DNA of 64,000 nucleotides. It comes from Shewanella sp. 1CM18E. GTDB lineage: Bacteria > Pseudomonadota > Gammaproteobacteria > Enterobacterales > Shewanellaceae. A model generated the notes under the pieces. It had not been told where the DNA came from and searched no databases. It worked only from the letters and a program-made list of their open reading frames with translations. The stretch is from the NCBI RefSeq assembly GCF_023161665.1, contig NZ_JALNTW010000006.1, forward strand, positions 124,001 to 188,000, read 5' to 3'. Below, one piece after another: positions 37,765-46,436 of this stretch. The position numbers and the translations under genes were made by a program. The stretch's first letter is position 1. The number at the start of each line of letters is the position of its first letter.

Positions 37765-39894
37765 CTATAGAGCTGTCATCTCCTCAGCTACAGCTGCCCA
37801 ATTTTGATCAAAATAATATTTATCGATTTTATTAAGTGGATTTACCAGCATATGGAGTAGTGGTGTACTTGCTAGGTTTTCTACCACCACTAGCCAAAAA
37901 TTATCCGTATATTGTCGACATATCGATGCTTGTGACGCAGAAAGCGCAACCCCAGTATGATTCCAAGCACCGCGTATCCCTTTAACTTCGACAAAAATGA
38001 TTTCTCCAGTTAATGGATTAATTGCTTCTATATCATAACCTGGATTATTGCCGCCTAAATGCTTGGGTTGATAACCTAAATCGGCTAAAGCTTTTACCAC
38101 CAGTTTCTCAGCTTCATCCCCTATCGCTTTAGCTTGCCCAGTTAACTGCGGATTATATGCGACTTCATCCGCTTTAGGATTAACATAACTAATAAACCTC
38201 ATACCAGTATTACGGTTATTCTCCTCCTCTTGCTGATGCTCTTCTTGATGTGAAAGCGCATTACCAGAAATATCACGCGAAGTTATAGTCGATAACCTTG
38301 TACCTAAAGAGCGTTTATGCATGGGAGTTGCGAGTATCCCATCATTAATAGCCCTAACAGGGTTATGTTTTAAACGTGATGCGGTGTCAAACTGCGAGCC
38401 ACTGCGTGGATATGACATATCGAACTCGTCACAACTTAATTGCTCTGCTGCCCGCACCTGCTGGGAATAATCCTGATTCGATGGTGACTTAACAGCCGAT
38501 GACGATGTAAATGTATTAAGCGTATCAGCTGAGAGTGCATTCACCTCATTACTATTTGAGCTAATCTGCATGGTTTTACCATTATCTAACGCTATAGGTA
38601 AAACAAGTTCTTTTGCTGAGACGTTTTCAGGCTGAGAATCGGGCGCATTGAGCTCATCATCTTGCTGAGTTAACGGCATTCCCTGTAATAATCGCTGTAT
38701 AAGCTTATTCTCATCTTTTACAAATTTAGCCCCCCAATCTTTACGTTGGCGAATCTGTTCTAAACGTTTATCACTACTTATTTCAAGCAGTTTAAAAATG
38801 GTATCTTCTGCTTGCTTATATTCATTAGGGAATAACAAACGCGCAAGCTCAATAGCAATGGCCTCTTTTTGGCTGTCTCTATCATTATCGGCAACGTAAA
38901 TTAACTTACGTAGTTCAATATCAAAATAAGCGTGCTGAGTTAATTGCACTTTATAATCACCCACCAACGCTTGCACCAATAAACGATGTTGTGGAGCCAC
39001 ATTCTCATCTGCCATCAAAATAGCTTGCAGCACCCTATTATCGCTCAACCACTCCACAGACTCGTTACCACATCTAATTGCGCAATCCCTAACAAAGTAT
39101 GCTAATGCATGCTTGGTGCTATTGGTTAAAAAGGAGTGACTAGGAGCTTGTAAACCTTGCTGCTTTGCTAAAGAAAGACTTACCGAACTAGATAAGCGTG
39201 GCAATGCTAACGCTTGATACAATGGCTCGTAATGGCTGTTGGACCGTCCAGACTCACGCCAGAACAGCGGCACTCCTGCATTCTTAAACACCTTGGTATT
39301 GCTCGTATCTAAGTCACCGACGTAAACTTTTCGTTTATCTAGCCATGTCCCTTGAACGGTGAAGCACTTGGCTTTATTTTTAAAGGTTAACCACCACGTC
39401 TCTGTACGTTCTTCAGAATCTGCTAAGCGAGCATAACTAATTAACTCCCTATGCAAACTCTGAAGTATTGCTCGTACAACCTCACCATCATCCTTGATGC
39501 GTAACTTTTGTAACTTTAGCCAAGCTTGTGCAAAGTGCTCAGGTTCTACACTCTCAGCAATGCCGATGTCATCAACCCAGAATTTTTTTAGTTTTTCAGA
39601 GTAAAACTGAGAAAGCCAATGGTAACTGTCATGAAAAACATCATGATGATCTTGCCAAATTGCTTGGTTGATTTGGCACCAATTATGTTTCCCCGAAGGA
39701 CAATAAATCAGAGCTTTATCCGCTAGTTGCTCAGTCAAGTTAACTTGCTTATCGTCAGCTAATTTTTGATAGATTTTAATTAACAGCTTAATATCAGCTG
39801 CTTTATTTTCGTTACTCCAACTCTCCAGCATAGCAATCAGTGCTTGCGCGGAAATGTCTTTGCATAGACCTACTCGGCAAAAATTGTTTGCCAT
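37765..39894 (-). CDS. DUF3883 (PD-(D/E)XK-like) protein, partner of the GHKL ATPase
   Basis: 709 aa. The N-terminal ~450 residues are helical and unrecognised. A Ser/Asn/Glu-rich linker follows. The last ~130 residues are a DUF3883-type nuclease-like domain: GDEAEKLVVKALADLGY, NNPGYDIEAINP and the catalytic-type FVEVKG. It overlaps the end of the GHKL ATPase gene by 25 bases in another frame. In many genomes GHKL and DUF3883 parts occur in one very long protein, so this may be a natural split or an old frameshift. Likely a defence or DNA-processing complex (inference). Confidence 0.78.
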   Translation of the reverse strand: MANNFCRVGLCKDISAQALIAMLESWSNENKAADIKLLIKIYQKLADDKQVNLTEQLADKALIYCPSGKHNWCQINQAIWQDHHDVFHDSYHWLSQFYSEKLKKFWVDDIGIAESVEPEHFAQAWLKLQKLRIKDDGEVVRAILQSLHRELISYARLADSEERTETWWLTFKNKAKCFTVQGTWLDKRKVYVGDLDTSNTKVFKNAGVPLFWRESGRSNSHYEPLYQALALPRLSSSVSLSLAKQQGLQAPSHSFLTNSTKHALAYFVRDCAIRCGNESVEWLSDNRVLQAILMADENVAPQHRLLVQALVGDYKVQLTQHAYFDIELRKLIYVADNDRDSQKEAIAIELARLLFPNEYKQAEDTIFKLLEISSDKRLEQIRQRKDWGAKFVKDENKLIQRLLQGMPLTQQDDELNAPDSQPENVSAKELVLPIALDNGKTMQISSNSNEVNALSADTLNTFTSSSAVKSPSNQDYSQQVRAAEQLSCDEFDMSYPRSGSQFDTASRLKHNPVRAINDGILATPMHKRSLGTRLSTITSRDISGNALSHQEEHQQEEENNRNTGMRFISYVNPKADEVAYNPQLTGQAKAIGDEAEKLVVKALADLGYQPKHLGGNNPGYDIEAINPLTGEIIFVEVKGIRGAWNHTGVALSASQASICRQYTDNFWLVVVENLASTPLLHMLVNPLNKIDKYYFDQNWAAVAEEMTAL

Positions 39895-41861
39895 ATTTCG
39901 CTACCAGACCACTTCGCGGGGGTGACGACCTGTAAATTTTTGTTTCGATAATACCAACCGCCACTGCTTAATTTTATTGGAAAGGCCTTTGAGAAGTCTG
40001 ATTTAAGTTCATCGCTAAAATCCCACCAGTGCTTAAAAATAAACTCTGTTAACTGCCAAAGTGTGGTGTCAGACAAGCTAGCTATACGCTTTTTAGTAAA
40101 AGGCAAAGCCACTTGCTTAACAAACTCTGTTGGCGTGAGTGACTTGATATTTAAAATATCTTTGATAAATTCGCGACAAGCGGTATCTGCGAGCAATAAC
40201 GAACGCAGTTTATTATCGAGTAAATAATAATCGGCTTGATAGCCCTCACTATCGACTAACTGCGGAAACGAAATCCGCTTGTTACTTGGTTCATAAATTA
40301 GGCAATTACCACTAACCACATTACTCTGGCTGGTTTTTATCAGTGGAGAACAAACTGCAATAGCTCTCTCATTGCGGTCATCTGTCTGTGGCCAATGGCG
40401 TTGTAACCATTGATATAAAGTTAAAAACCAGGCCGCGTTTTGTTTTCTAGCCTTATCACTATGGTTAATCAAGGTACACAGGGCAACCACATCCAATTGT
40501 TTAGCACCTAATTGCTCCAACAGATACCAAAAATTTGCTAATTGCGGTTCAAGCAAGTACTGCGCTTGGCTGTCGACAGGGTATGTTGGGCTTAACACAT
40601 TAAACCAATCTTCACCGGTATCGATACGGCAATGGCTCGCTAAACGACGCTGACCATGTCGATCTGGCAATATTGGGTGCTGGCTAAGTTCACTAATAAT
40701 TTGCTGAAAAATAGGTTCAAAAAATAGATTTGTGCAACGTAACTTATGTGGGATCCAAGCAAATTCATCAAATTTTCTGGTCGTAGATAAACGACCCGAT
40801 AATTTGTCAGCCGCAAACTTAGCCACCTGCTCACGCAGCCACGCATTCCAAGGCAAACTTTCACGCACCGATTCACGGCTAGCAACCAGTAAGAAATCAG
40901 CATTAATTAAAAACGGTAAACCGGTTTCCATCTCCGTTGGCAAATAGGCAAATAACGGCGATGAAGTCAGTTGATGTCCAATAGGAAAAGCCAAACTAAT
41001 GTCACGCTTTGTCACACCTGCACGCTTTTCCTCCTGCAGGCTTTGAGGAACATTAACTAGTAGCCTTTGCAACCAATAGTGTTGAACTAAAGTTTCGCTA
41101 TTTTCAGTTCGACTTAAAGTGGTCATCGCCCCTTTTGTCGTTTTACTAAAACTGGCGTGCCGCTTTGGGGTAATTAACGTCAGTTTTTGTAATTTGTTTA
41201 AAAATAGCGTGGTTTCTGGCTTAAGCTGCAGCAATTCATCGCCAATGCGGGCAAGCACATCTTGGTGTTCCTCTTGTTTCAATGGCAATAAAATAACCGT
41301 ATTAAAGCCAGCTTTAGCTGCGCAACTAGGGATATTCTCTAGCCAATATGGGATCACATAGCCAAGTCCTGCTTGCTCATCTTTCTCTTTAAAACAGATT
41401 TGATAACCATTAGAGATAATGTGCGGCTGGGGGCTTACTGCAAATACCGATTTAAAACCAATGCCCTTCTCACCGATATAACCTTTAGCTTTGGCCTTGG
41501 CTTTAGTTGAGCCACCTATACTGGAAATGGCTTTGATATTGGCAAACTCAAAACCCAATTCATTGTTATAAATGCACAAGCAACCTTTACAGCCCAGCGT
41601 ATTAGTAGGGTCATCAGCCAACAACTCAATTACCAATTCAGGCACTGCGCCCTTGTCATAGATGTTATCTTCGGCGTTTTGGATAAGCTCAAAAATAAAG
41701 TGCGACTGCTTGGAGTACAAGCCTTCTGATAAATTTTGAATTGAATTGTGTAAGTCACTGCGCACCTCACTGTTTAAATTAGTACGACCTGTAGTCTCAT
41801 TAATGCCATATTTACTTTGGCGGTAAGCTATAATTTGCTGTTTTGGTGACTCAGTTGGCAT
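39870..41861 (-). CDS. GHKL (Hsp90/sacsin-like) ATPase
   Basis: 663 aa. The N-terminal ~200 residues are a GHKL ATP-binding domain: IFELIQNAEDN (N box), ISSIGGSTKAKAKAKGYIGEKGIGFKSVF (G1/G2 boxes) and a further beta region like sacsin and Hsp90 N-termini. The C-terminal two thirds are unrecognised. No signal peptide. First gene of an operon; the next gene starts within its last 25 bases. Such sacsin-like ATPases linked to DUF3883 domains are frequent in defence islands; function here not established. Confidence 0.85.
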   Translation of the reverse strand: MPTESPKQQIIAYRQSKYGINETTGRTNLNSEVRSDLHNSIQNLSEGLYSKQSHFIFELIQNAEDNIYDKGAVPELVIELLADDPTNTLGCKGCLCIYNNELGFEFANIKAISSIGGSTKAKAKAKGYIGEKGIGFKSVFAVSPQPHIISNGYQICFKEKDEQAGLGYVIPYWLENIPSCAAKAGFNTVILLPLKQEEHQDVLARIGDELLQLKPETTLFLNKLQKLTLITPKRHASFSKTTKGAMTTLSRTENSETLVQHYWLQRLLVNVPQSLQEEKRAGVTKRDISLAFPIGHQLTSSPLFAYLPTEMETGLPFLINADFLLVASRESVRESLPWNAWLREQVAKFAADKLSGRLSTTRKFDEFAWIPHKLRCTNLFFEPIFQQIISELSQHPILPDRHGQRRLASHCRIDTGEDWFNVLSPTYPVDSQAQYLLEPQLANFWYLLEQLGAKQLDVVALCTLINHSDKARKQNAAWFLTLYQWLQRHWPQTDDRNERAIAVCSPLIKTSQSNVVSGNCLIYEPSNKRISFPQLVDSEGYQADYYLLDNKLRSLLLADTACREFIKDILNIKSLTPTEFVKQVALPFTKKRIASLSDTTLWQLTEFIFKHWWDFSDELKSDFSKAFPIKLSSGGWYYRNKNLQVVTPAKWSGSEIWQTIFAE

Positions 41862-42019
41862 CGGGCTGAGTATATCCTGTGATTGTATTGCTATAGGGCT
41901 TATTTGAACTTGTGCCCAAATGTTGAGTTTTAGGAACTAGGTAATGAATTACAACACTCGCGTTTAGATTACGATTGCTCTTCTAAATAGAGTTGTCGTT
42001 CAAATGATTTTATTTATTG

Positions 42020-42258
42020 CTAACTCGCTGGTGCTAAGCGCTGATGACGACGTTCCACCTTCTGGTTGTATTGCTCTAGGCTACCGTTTAGCTTTGCTAA
42101 CCCCAATTTCATTTCCCGAACTAACAGTATAATGAGCCCAAAGAGCACAATCATCGGTAGCGCGATATAGGTTAGAACGACCCCAACATAAGAGAAACTA
42201 CATAGGGTGATAATGTATAAAATGAGAGTGTTCCAAAAAAAGTGACTTTTTCGTGCAT
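42020..42258 (-). pseudogene. Small two-span membrane protein broken by a 7-T run
   Basis: The ATG at 42258 gives MHEKVTFF, then leaves the frame of a clear membrane protein (WNTLILYIITLCSFSYVGVV, LPMIVLFGLIILLV, then the charged KLGLAKLNGSLEQYNQKVER) that runs to a TAG at 42020 but has no start codon of its own. One extra T in the T-run (A-run at 42235-42241 on the plus strand) would join them into about 80 aa. This is a frameshift, a sequencing error or slippage. Family not recognised. Confidence 0.6.
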
Positions 42259-42958
42259 GATGACAACTTAAAAACTATAAATAATATTAACAATTAAAAA
42301 GCCACCTAACCCGATCTTTAAGGATAAGTTGGCTGAGTTAATTAAGTGTAATCTTTTTAAGAATTACTCGGTGTTATGTTTAGAAAAACGACGTTAACAC
42401 GTCACATAAGATTTAGTGATACTCTCTCTATCAACTAGTAGCGTCTCCAGCGATTAGAAAATTCGACACCACTTATTAGCAGCAAGTTTCTTAACCATAT
42501 TTAGAATTGAGTATAACTCTTTGAAGTCTAAACTGTTCCAGTGGCTTGCAATACTGTGATACTTATCTACTTATCTACTTATCTACTTATACTATACATA
42601 TCGCAAAGAGCTAAAGCTGAGGATGATTTTTATATGAGACAATCAGCATTTCTTATTAATCTCAAATATATTTCTATATCATTATTGATATTTCCACAGA
42701 TAAGAGTTCACGGTATAAATAGGTTAAATAAAACTCAAAACATGTTTCCCCGTATCTCCCTATGATACGTCCCCCACCTCCAGCCAACACCTCATTAATA
42801 ATTGCTATCTTCACTCTACAAACACCACCAATTCACTACCCCATGGACTATCTATATAATACTGGAGGACAGGGAAGCCTCAAGTCAGTGCACAGTAAAT
42901 GAACCAAAGTGTTCAATTGCTTCCACAACTGTAACTATTTAAATAATAGCTCTGCCGG
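42259..42958. other. Long gene-free stretch with a short tandem repeat
   Basis: About 700 bases with no gene I can support. It includes three copies of TTATCTAC plus a partial one at 42563-42590, and a C-rich stretch near 42750-42840. A 74-codon open frame over the repeat has no ribosome site and odd composition. Confidence 0.4.
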
Positions 42959-42983
42959 CGAAAGACACATTTAGTGTCTTTTG
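42959..42983 (-). terminator. Likely terminator after the winged-helix gene
   Basis: AAAGACAC (42961-42968) and GTGTCTTT (42974-42981) form a stem with an ATTTA loop, just past the end of the minus-strand gene. The T-run is short. Confidence 0.5.
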
Positions 42984-42997
42984 TCGTTATATCTAAA

Positions 42998-43891
42998 CTA
43001 CGAGTAGAAAGTGTTGGTCAGCTCATCACACAGTACCGTTCGGTGCACTATTCTAGCTTTGAGCAGTGCTGCATCTTCCAGACTTAGTAATACCTGCCGC
43101 GTCTTCTTATCAAACCTTGTTGGCATCTCATCAAATAGCTGGTTATGCAATCTCTTTATGTCATTGAAGATCTGCAGCGATTGCGAGAACAGCATGACCT
43201 TGTCGTAATAACCGTGCTTTAGACCATACAACCACTTTAATAGAATGGTTTGTCTTGCAGCCTTAGTCTTGAATGAGTGCTCTATCTCAATCGCTGCGAT
43301 TGTGCCATCGGGCTCTAACGCTATACCGTCAACATTTCGCACATCATTGGATTTAAACAACCTCTTAAATTCTGGCTCAGTAACAAATGAATACCAGTAA
43401 GGTTTAGCTATCTTATCTTTCGTTTGATTGTGTACGCCTTTGAGCAAAACGTACTGCATCATAAGGTCGTGCATAATTGTATTTTGGTTAACTCGCAGGC
43501 CTGGCTCTCCAGCGCGAAAATACATCGCAACTGATAACAGCTCTTCAGCATATTTTGCCCCCGCATAATCGAGTACATAGACTCGCCCATCGATAGAACG
43601 ATGAGTGATAACTAAGCTCAGTAATTTCTCGCTGACAAGCTTGTTTAAATGCTCTAATGCAAGCCGGTGTGGAATCCCATAAAGCCAGCTGATAATCGTT
43701 GGTGATGTTATGCCGAAACGTGCAACGATTTTCATCGTTAATACGCGTCTATCTTTGCCAATCTGATTGTTACTTGTTCCGGGTTGATAGTGCATTGGCA
43801 TAGAAATGTAAGGTTGGTAAATCCGTGCTACTTCTTCAGCCATTTCGACAGTTTGATTTAGGCGTTGAATTGTACTGCTTTGCTCATTCAT
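42998..43891 (-). CDS. Winged-helix protein with C-terminal nuclease-like region (replication-relaxation/mobilisation type)
   Basis: About 297 aa from the ATG at 43891 (MNEQSSTIQ); upstream in-frame starts at 43918 (ATG) and 43927 (TTG) are also possible. Residues about 45-115 look like a winged helix (VLTMKIVARFGITSPTIISWLYG, then VSEKLLSLVITHR). The C-terminal half has VDGIALEPDGTIAAIEIEHSFK, resembling a PD-(D/E)XK core and recalling replication-relaxation proteins of mobile elements. It lies beside a region dense in inverted repeats, so a role in replication or transfer is plausible but unproven. Confidence 0.65.
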   Translation of the reverse strand: MNEQSSTIQRLNQTVEMAEEVARIYQPYISMPMHYQPGTSNNQIGKDRRVLTMKIVARFGITSPTIISWLYGIPHRLALEHLNKLVSEKLLSLVITHRSIDGRVYVLDYAGAKYAEELLSVAMYFRAGEPGLRVNQNTIMHDLMMQYVLLKGVHNQTKDKIAKPYWYSFVTEPEFKRLFKSNDVRNVDGIALEPDGTIAAIEIEHSFKTKAARQTILLKWLYGLKHGYYDKVMLFSQSLQIFNDIKRLHNQLFDEMPTRFDKKTRQVLLSLEDAALLKARIVHRTVLCDELTNTFYS

Positions 43892-44000
43892 CTTGATATC
43901 CGTTATTACGTTGAACATGGTTATCAAGAGGTAGAAACTTAAAACACAAACAATGTCGATTCAGGTAAAAAAGTGCTGATTTTTATTCCGAGATGCTTAT

Positions 44001-44380
44001 TTATCCCTCTCGGGATGAAAATAGCGATAGGTATCGCTACCAAGCCAGACTTTGCCTGATGAATGAATCACTTCGTGACACATCCATATGTCTTGAATCG
44101 CCCGCCAGCTCTGATGACTCGTCATCGCCACTGTCTTACGAGCTACGCTCTAGCTTTTCAAGACATCAAACGCGCATGTATCTCGCTACGCTCTGTACTA
44201 ACCGCATTTTCACCGCTTACGACGAGGGGATGTGTGCCACCTCTACTCCCTCTTTCGACGCTGTGCTTTTCTGACGAAAAGGCAAATGGTTTAGCCATCA
44301 ATTTGTGCCAAATGTGAGGCTAAATTTTGCTGAAGCAAAATGGAAATACGGTTAGTACAGACCAGCTGTACATGCGCGTT
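44001..44380. repeat. Region packed with perfect inverted repeats (candidate origin or structured RNA)
   Basis: Seen pairs: 44001-44018; TAGCGATA/TATCGCTA (44022-44039); TCAC/GTGA (44068-44078); ATGTCTTGAA/TTCAAGACAT (44088-44097 with 44157-44166) enclosing GATGAC/GTCATC (44113-44126) and GAGC/GCTC (44140-44150); AACGCGCATGTA/TACATGCGCGTT (44169-44180 with 44369-44380) enclosing CTGTACTAACCG/CGGTTAGTACAG (44193-44204 with 44349-44360), which enclose CTTTTC/GAAAAG (44266-44281) and ATTTTGCT/AGCAAAAT (44324-44341). No credible gene covers it. The 44381-44674 part also holds GGGGAATTTTT and GTGGGATTTTT at 44508-44529. Confidence 0.8.
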
Positions 44381-44674
44381 GCTCCTTTGAATCGATACTT
44401 TGTATCCATCCAAATACGCGAGCTGATAGCATGTTTCACATGCACTTTTGTCACAAAAACTCGTGCCGATTTTTGCTATTAAAAGCGCACTTTCGTTGGG
44501 GCGTAATGGGGAATTTTTGTGGGATTTTTGAAGAAAAAACGAAGAATAACTCGAGGTAAAACGCCAAACTTTTTGTTGCTGACAGTTCAGTCAAACAAGT
44601 TTGTAATCTAGCATTTTTTCATTAATGTGTATAGATAGTGATTAACATTTAAACTGGCAAATCAGGAGAAGATT

Positions 44675-44902
44675 ATGAGTACAAATTCTAACAACGGACC
44701 GCAAGTTAATGTCGATGGCACACCTATGGTGGCTGATAGCGGAGTCGATATTAAAGGCAATCCGTATGGTGTAACCGAGCCATCTATAGATACAAGTTGC
44801 ACGGCTATAGATAACTCATACGACGACACTTGTAGCAGTTCTTTTGACAGCTATTGTGACAGCAACTTCGACTCATTTAGCTCTGGATTTGATGACTTTT
44901 AG
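44675..44902 (+). CDS. Small Ser/Asp/Cys-rich protein, 75 aa
   Basis: Unrecognised. It has a strong AGGAGAAGATT ribosome site. The N-terminal half is polar (GPQVNVDGTPMVADSG), and the C-terminal half is a low-complexity Ser/Asp/Phe tract with four Cys ending SSGFDDF. No signal peptide. The next gene's ATG directly follows its TAG. It may be a structural or secreted small protein of the element. Confidence 0.68.
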   Translation: MSTNSNNGPQVNVDGTPMVADSGVDIKGNPYGVTEPSIDTSCTAIDNSYDDTCSSSFDSYCDSNFDSFSSGFDDF

Positions 44903-45148
44903 ATGCCAAGAAAACGATTAAACCTAAACCAGACAATGAGCATCCCGCTACTAATCGGCGGGATATTATTGTTCTGGTTATTTTCTTTTTATGTTGAAAC
45001 CGACGATATTCGCTATCTTGTCACCTATAGTCTAGGAACGTGCAAGCTAATTCACGGTACTTCAGCCGACCAAGCCCTTTGCACGCAAGACCCGAGCAAA
45101 GTGAGCTTATGGCGCGCCGGTTACTATGTCCTGTTTCGATTTGTTTAG
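44903..45148 (+). CDS. Small membrane protein, 81 aa
   Basis: A basic N-terminus (MPRKRLNLNQT) is followed by one clear membrane span (IPLLIGGILLFWLFSFYV). The remainder carries two Cys (GTCKLIHG and ALCTQD) that could form a disulfide outside the cytoplasm. It starts immediately after the preceding stop, so translation is probably coupled. Not recognised. Confidence 0.68.
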   Translation: MPRKRLNLNQTMSIPLLIGGILLFWLFSFYVETDDIRYLVTYSLGTCKLIHGTSADQALCTQDPSKVSLWRAGYYVLFRFV

Positions 45149-45169
45149 ACCATATATTTAGGAGAGGAA

Positions 45170-45241
45170 ATGTACTTTTTAATACCTGCTGCAGTGTTGA
45201 TTATTGGTGTTCTATACCTAATCAAGCACGCGAAATATTAA
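45170..45241 (+). CDS. Tiny membrane peptide, 23 aa
   Basis: Encodes MYFLIPAAVLIIGVLYLIKH plus AKY, one hydrophobic span with a basic tail. A very strong TTAGGAGAGGAA ribosome site lies directly before the ATG, which is the main support. It is 21 bases after the 81-aa membrane protein gene on the same strand. Size and shape resemble tiny membrane peptides such as small toxins or filamentous-phage minor coat proteins; neither is shown. Confidence 0.6.
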   Translation: MYFLIPAAVLIIGVLYLIKHAKY

Positions 45242-45461
45242 GGTGTAGAGTGCTCTTTAGCTATTAATCAGGCCTAAGTAGCCTTACACAATTACGATGC
45301 ACAAATTGGTGTTAAAGCGATAAATAAAGTCGTAGAACTATGTGCACCCGCTCGACAGGCATAAGTTAAACCCAAAAACCTTAACTTACCAGTGCGTAAA
45401 GCACCTGTTTGAACAGCAAAGTGTAAAATAAACAAAAATAAATTCAAAAACATGATCTATA

Positions 45462-45489
45462 TGGACACAACCTGTCCACACTATATTAT
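45462..45489 (+). promoter_or_regulatory. Promoter and overlapping operator of the WYL operon
   Basis: The -35 TGGACA (45462-45467), a 16-base spacer and the -10 TATTAT (45484-45489) make a good sigma-70 promoter 45 bases before the WYL gene. A perfect inverted repeat TGGACA-CAACC-TGTCCA (45462-45478) covers the -35 box, as expected for an autorepressor site. The remainder of 45242-45533 has no gene. Confidence 0.65.
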
Positions 45490-45533
45490 ATATTGCAGTC
45501 AGTCTTAGGAAGAGCCTGATTTAGAAGTAATTT

Positions 45534-46436
45534 ATGAAGAGCACCATTCTTGCCAATCGTCTAGCGGATATAGTTTCGATGGCTTACAGCGATCAATCAC
45601 TCAAAATCGAAAAATTGGCTGAAAAACATCATGTCAGCAGCAAAACTATCCGTAGAGATTTTGAAAGGTTAGGCTCAATTCTGGAAAGATGCTCAACCAC
45701 AGGTTGCTACCATCTTTCTTCATCTTCCCGTATTGCATTCAATGAACATGATTTAGTTCGCCTAATTAGTGGTCTTGGCCTGAAAAAAGCCTTACCGAAT
45801 AAAACGGCAAAGTTTCTTAAAAACCTAATCAATAACCAAACTAATGACTACTATCATTTCCAAGAGTCACCTCTCGAGTTGGAGTTCATTGATTCACAAC
45901 ATACATTCTTCGAACGAGCTATCAAAAACAGACAGACTGTCCAGTTTTTGTATAAAGATAAAGTGAGAAACGTACATCCCTATATGATGGTATATAGCCG
46001 AGGAAGCTGGTACTTAGCTGCGCTCGCAGATGATGTGTTAAAAGCCTACTCATTGGCAAGGATAAAATTCGTCTCAATAAACAAAGAACATTTCAATTTA
46101 GATCACCGGATTATCGCGCAAATTAAAGAACATGACTCGATCTGGTTTGGACTTCCTGCGTTCAAAATCATCCTTGAAGTAGCACCGAATGTATCTTTCT
46201 TCTTTGAGAGGAAGCCACTATTTCCTAGGCAGGAAATACTCGAACGTAAAAGTGATGGTACGCTAATCCTATCTGCCTCAGCATGGAGTTATTCCCAAAT
46301 AACACCATTAATTCAAAGTTGGCTTCCAAATATAAAAGTAATTTCCCCACCAGAGCTTAACGAGCATATACGTAATAACCTGAGTCAATGGATGAGCTAT
46401 ACAGCAGAAATAACGGAAATACACTCTTATGAGTAA
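45534..46436 (+). CDS. WYL-domain transcriptional regulator
   Basis: 300 aa. Residues about 5-60 are a DeoR-type helix-turn-helix (IEKLAEKHHVSSKTIRRDFERL). Residues about 125-205 are the WYL domain with GSWYLAALADD and SLARI, and a WCX-like C-terminal part follows. WYL regulators such as BrxR and CapW repress defence operons and sense a ligand. Its gene sits behind an inverted-repeat operator and overlaps the GTPase gene by 8 bases, so it most likely controls its own operon. Confidence 0.9.
   Translation: MKSTILANRLADIVSMAYSDQSLKIEKLAEKHHVSSKTIRRDFERLGSILERCSTTGCYHLSSSSRIAFNEHDLVRLISGLGLKKALPNKTAKFLKNLINNQTNDYYHFQESPLELEFIDSQHTFFERAIKNRQTVQFLYKDKVRNVHPYMMVYSRGSWYLAALADDVLKAYSLARIKFVSINKEHFNLDHRIIAQIKEHDSIWFGLPAFKIILEVAPNVSFFFERKPLFPRQEILERKSDGTLILSASAWSYSQITPLIQSWLPNIKVISPPELNEHIRNNLSQWMSYTAEITEIHSYE

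Noticed and set aside
42541..42765. 74-codon plus-strand frame with TTATCTAC repeats
   Set aside because: No ribosome site, composition driven by a short tandem repeat, and no supporting context.
43993..44317. Two overlapping open frames in the hairpin region
   Set aside because: The frames cover perfect inverted repeats, have unlikely composition and no ribosome sites; the DNA structure explains the sequence better.
44508..44529. GGGGAATTTTT motif as a boundary between two tandem islands
   Set aside because: No copy of the 27-bp att core or a recognisable variant is near it, so a second junction is not supported.
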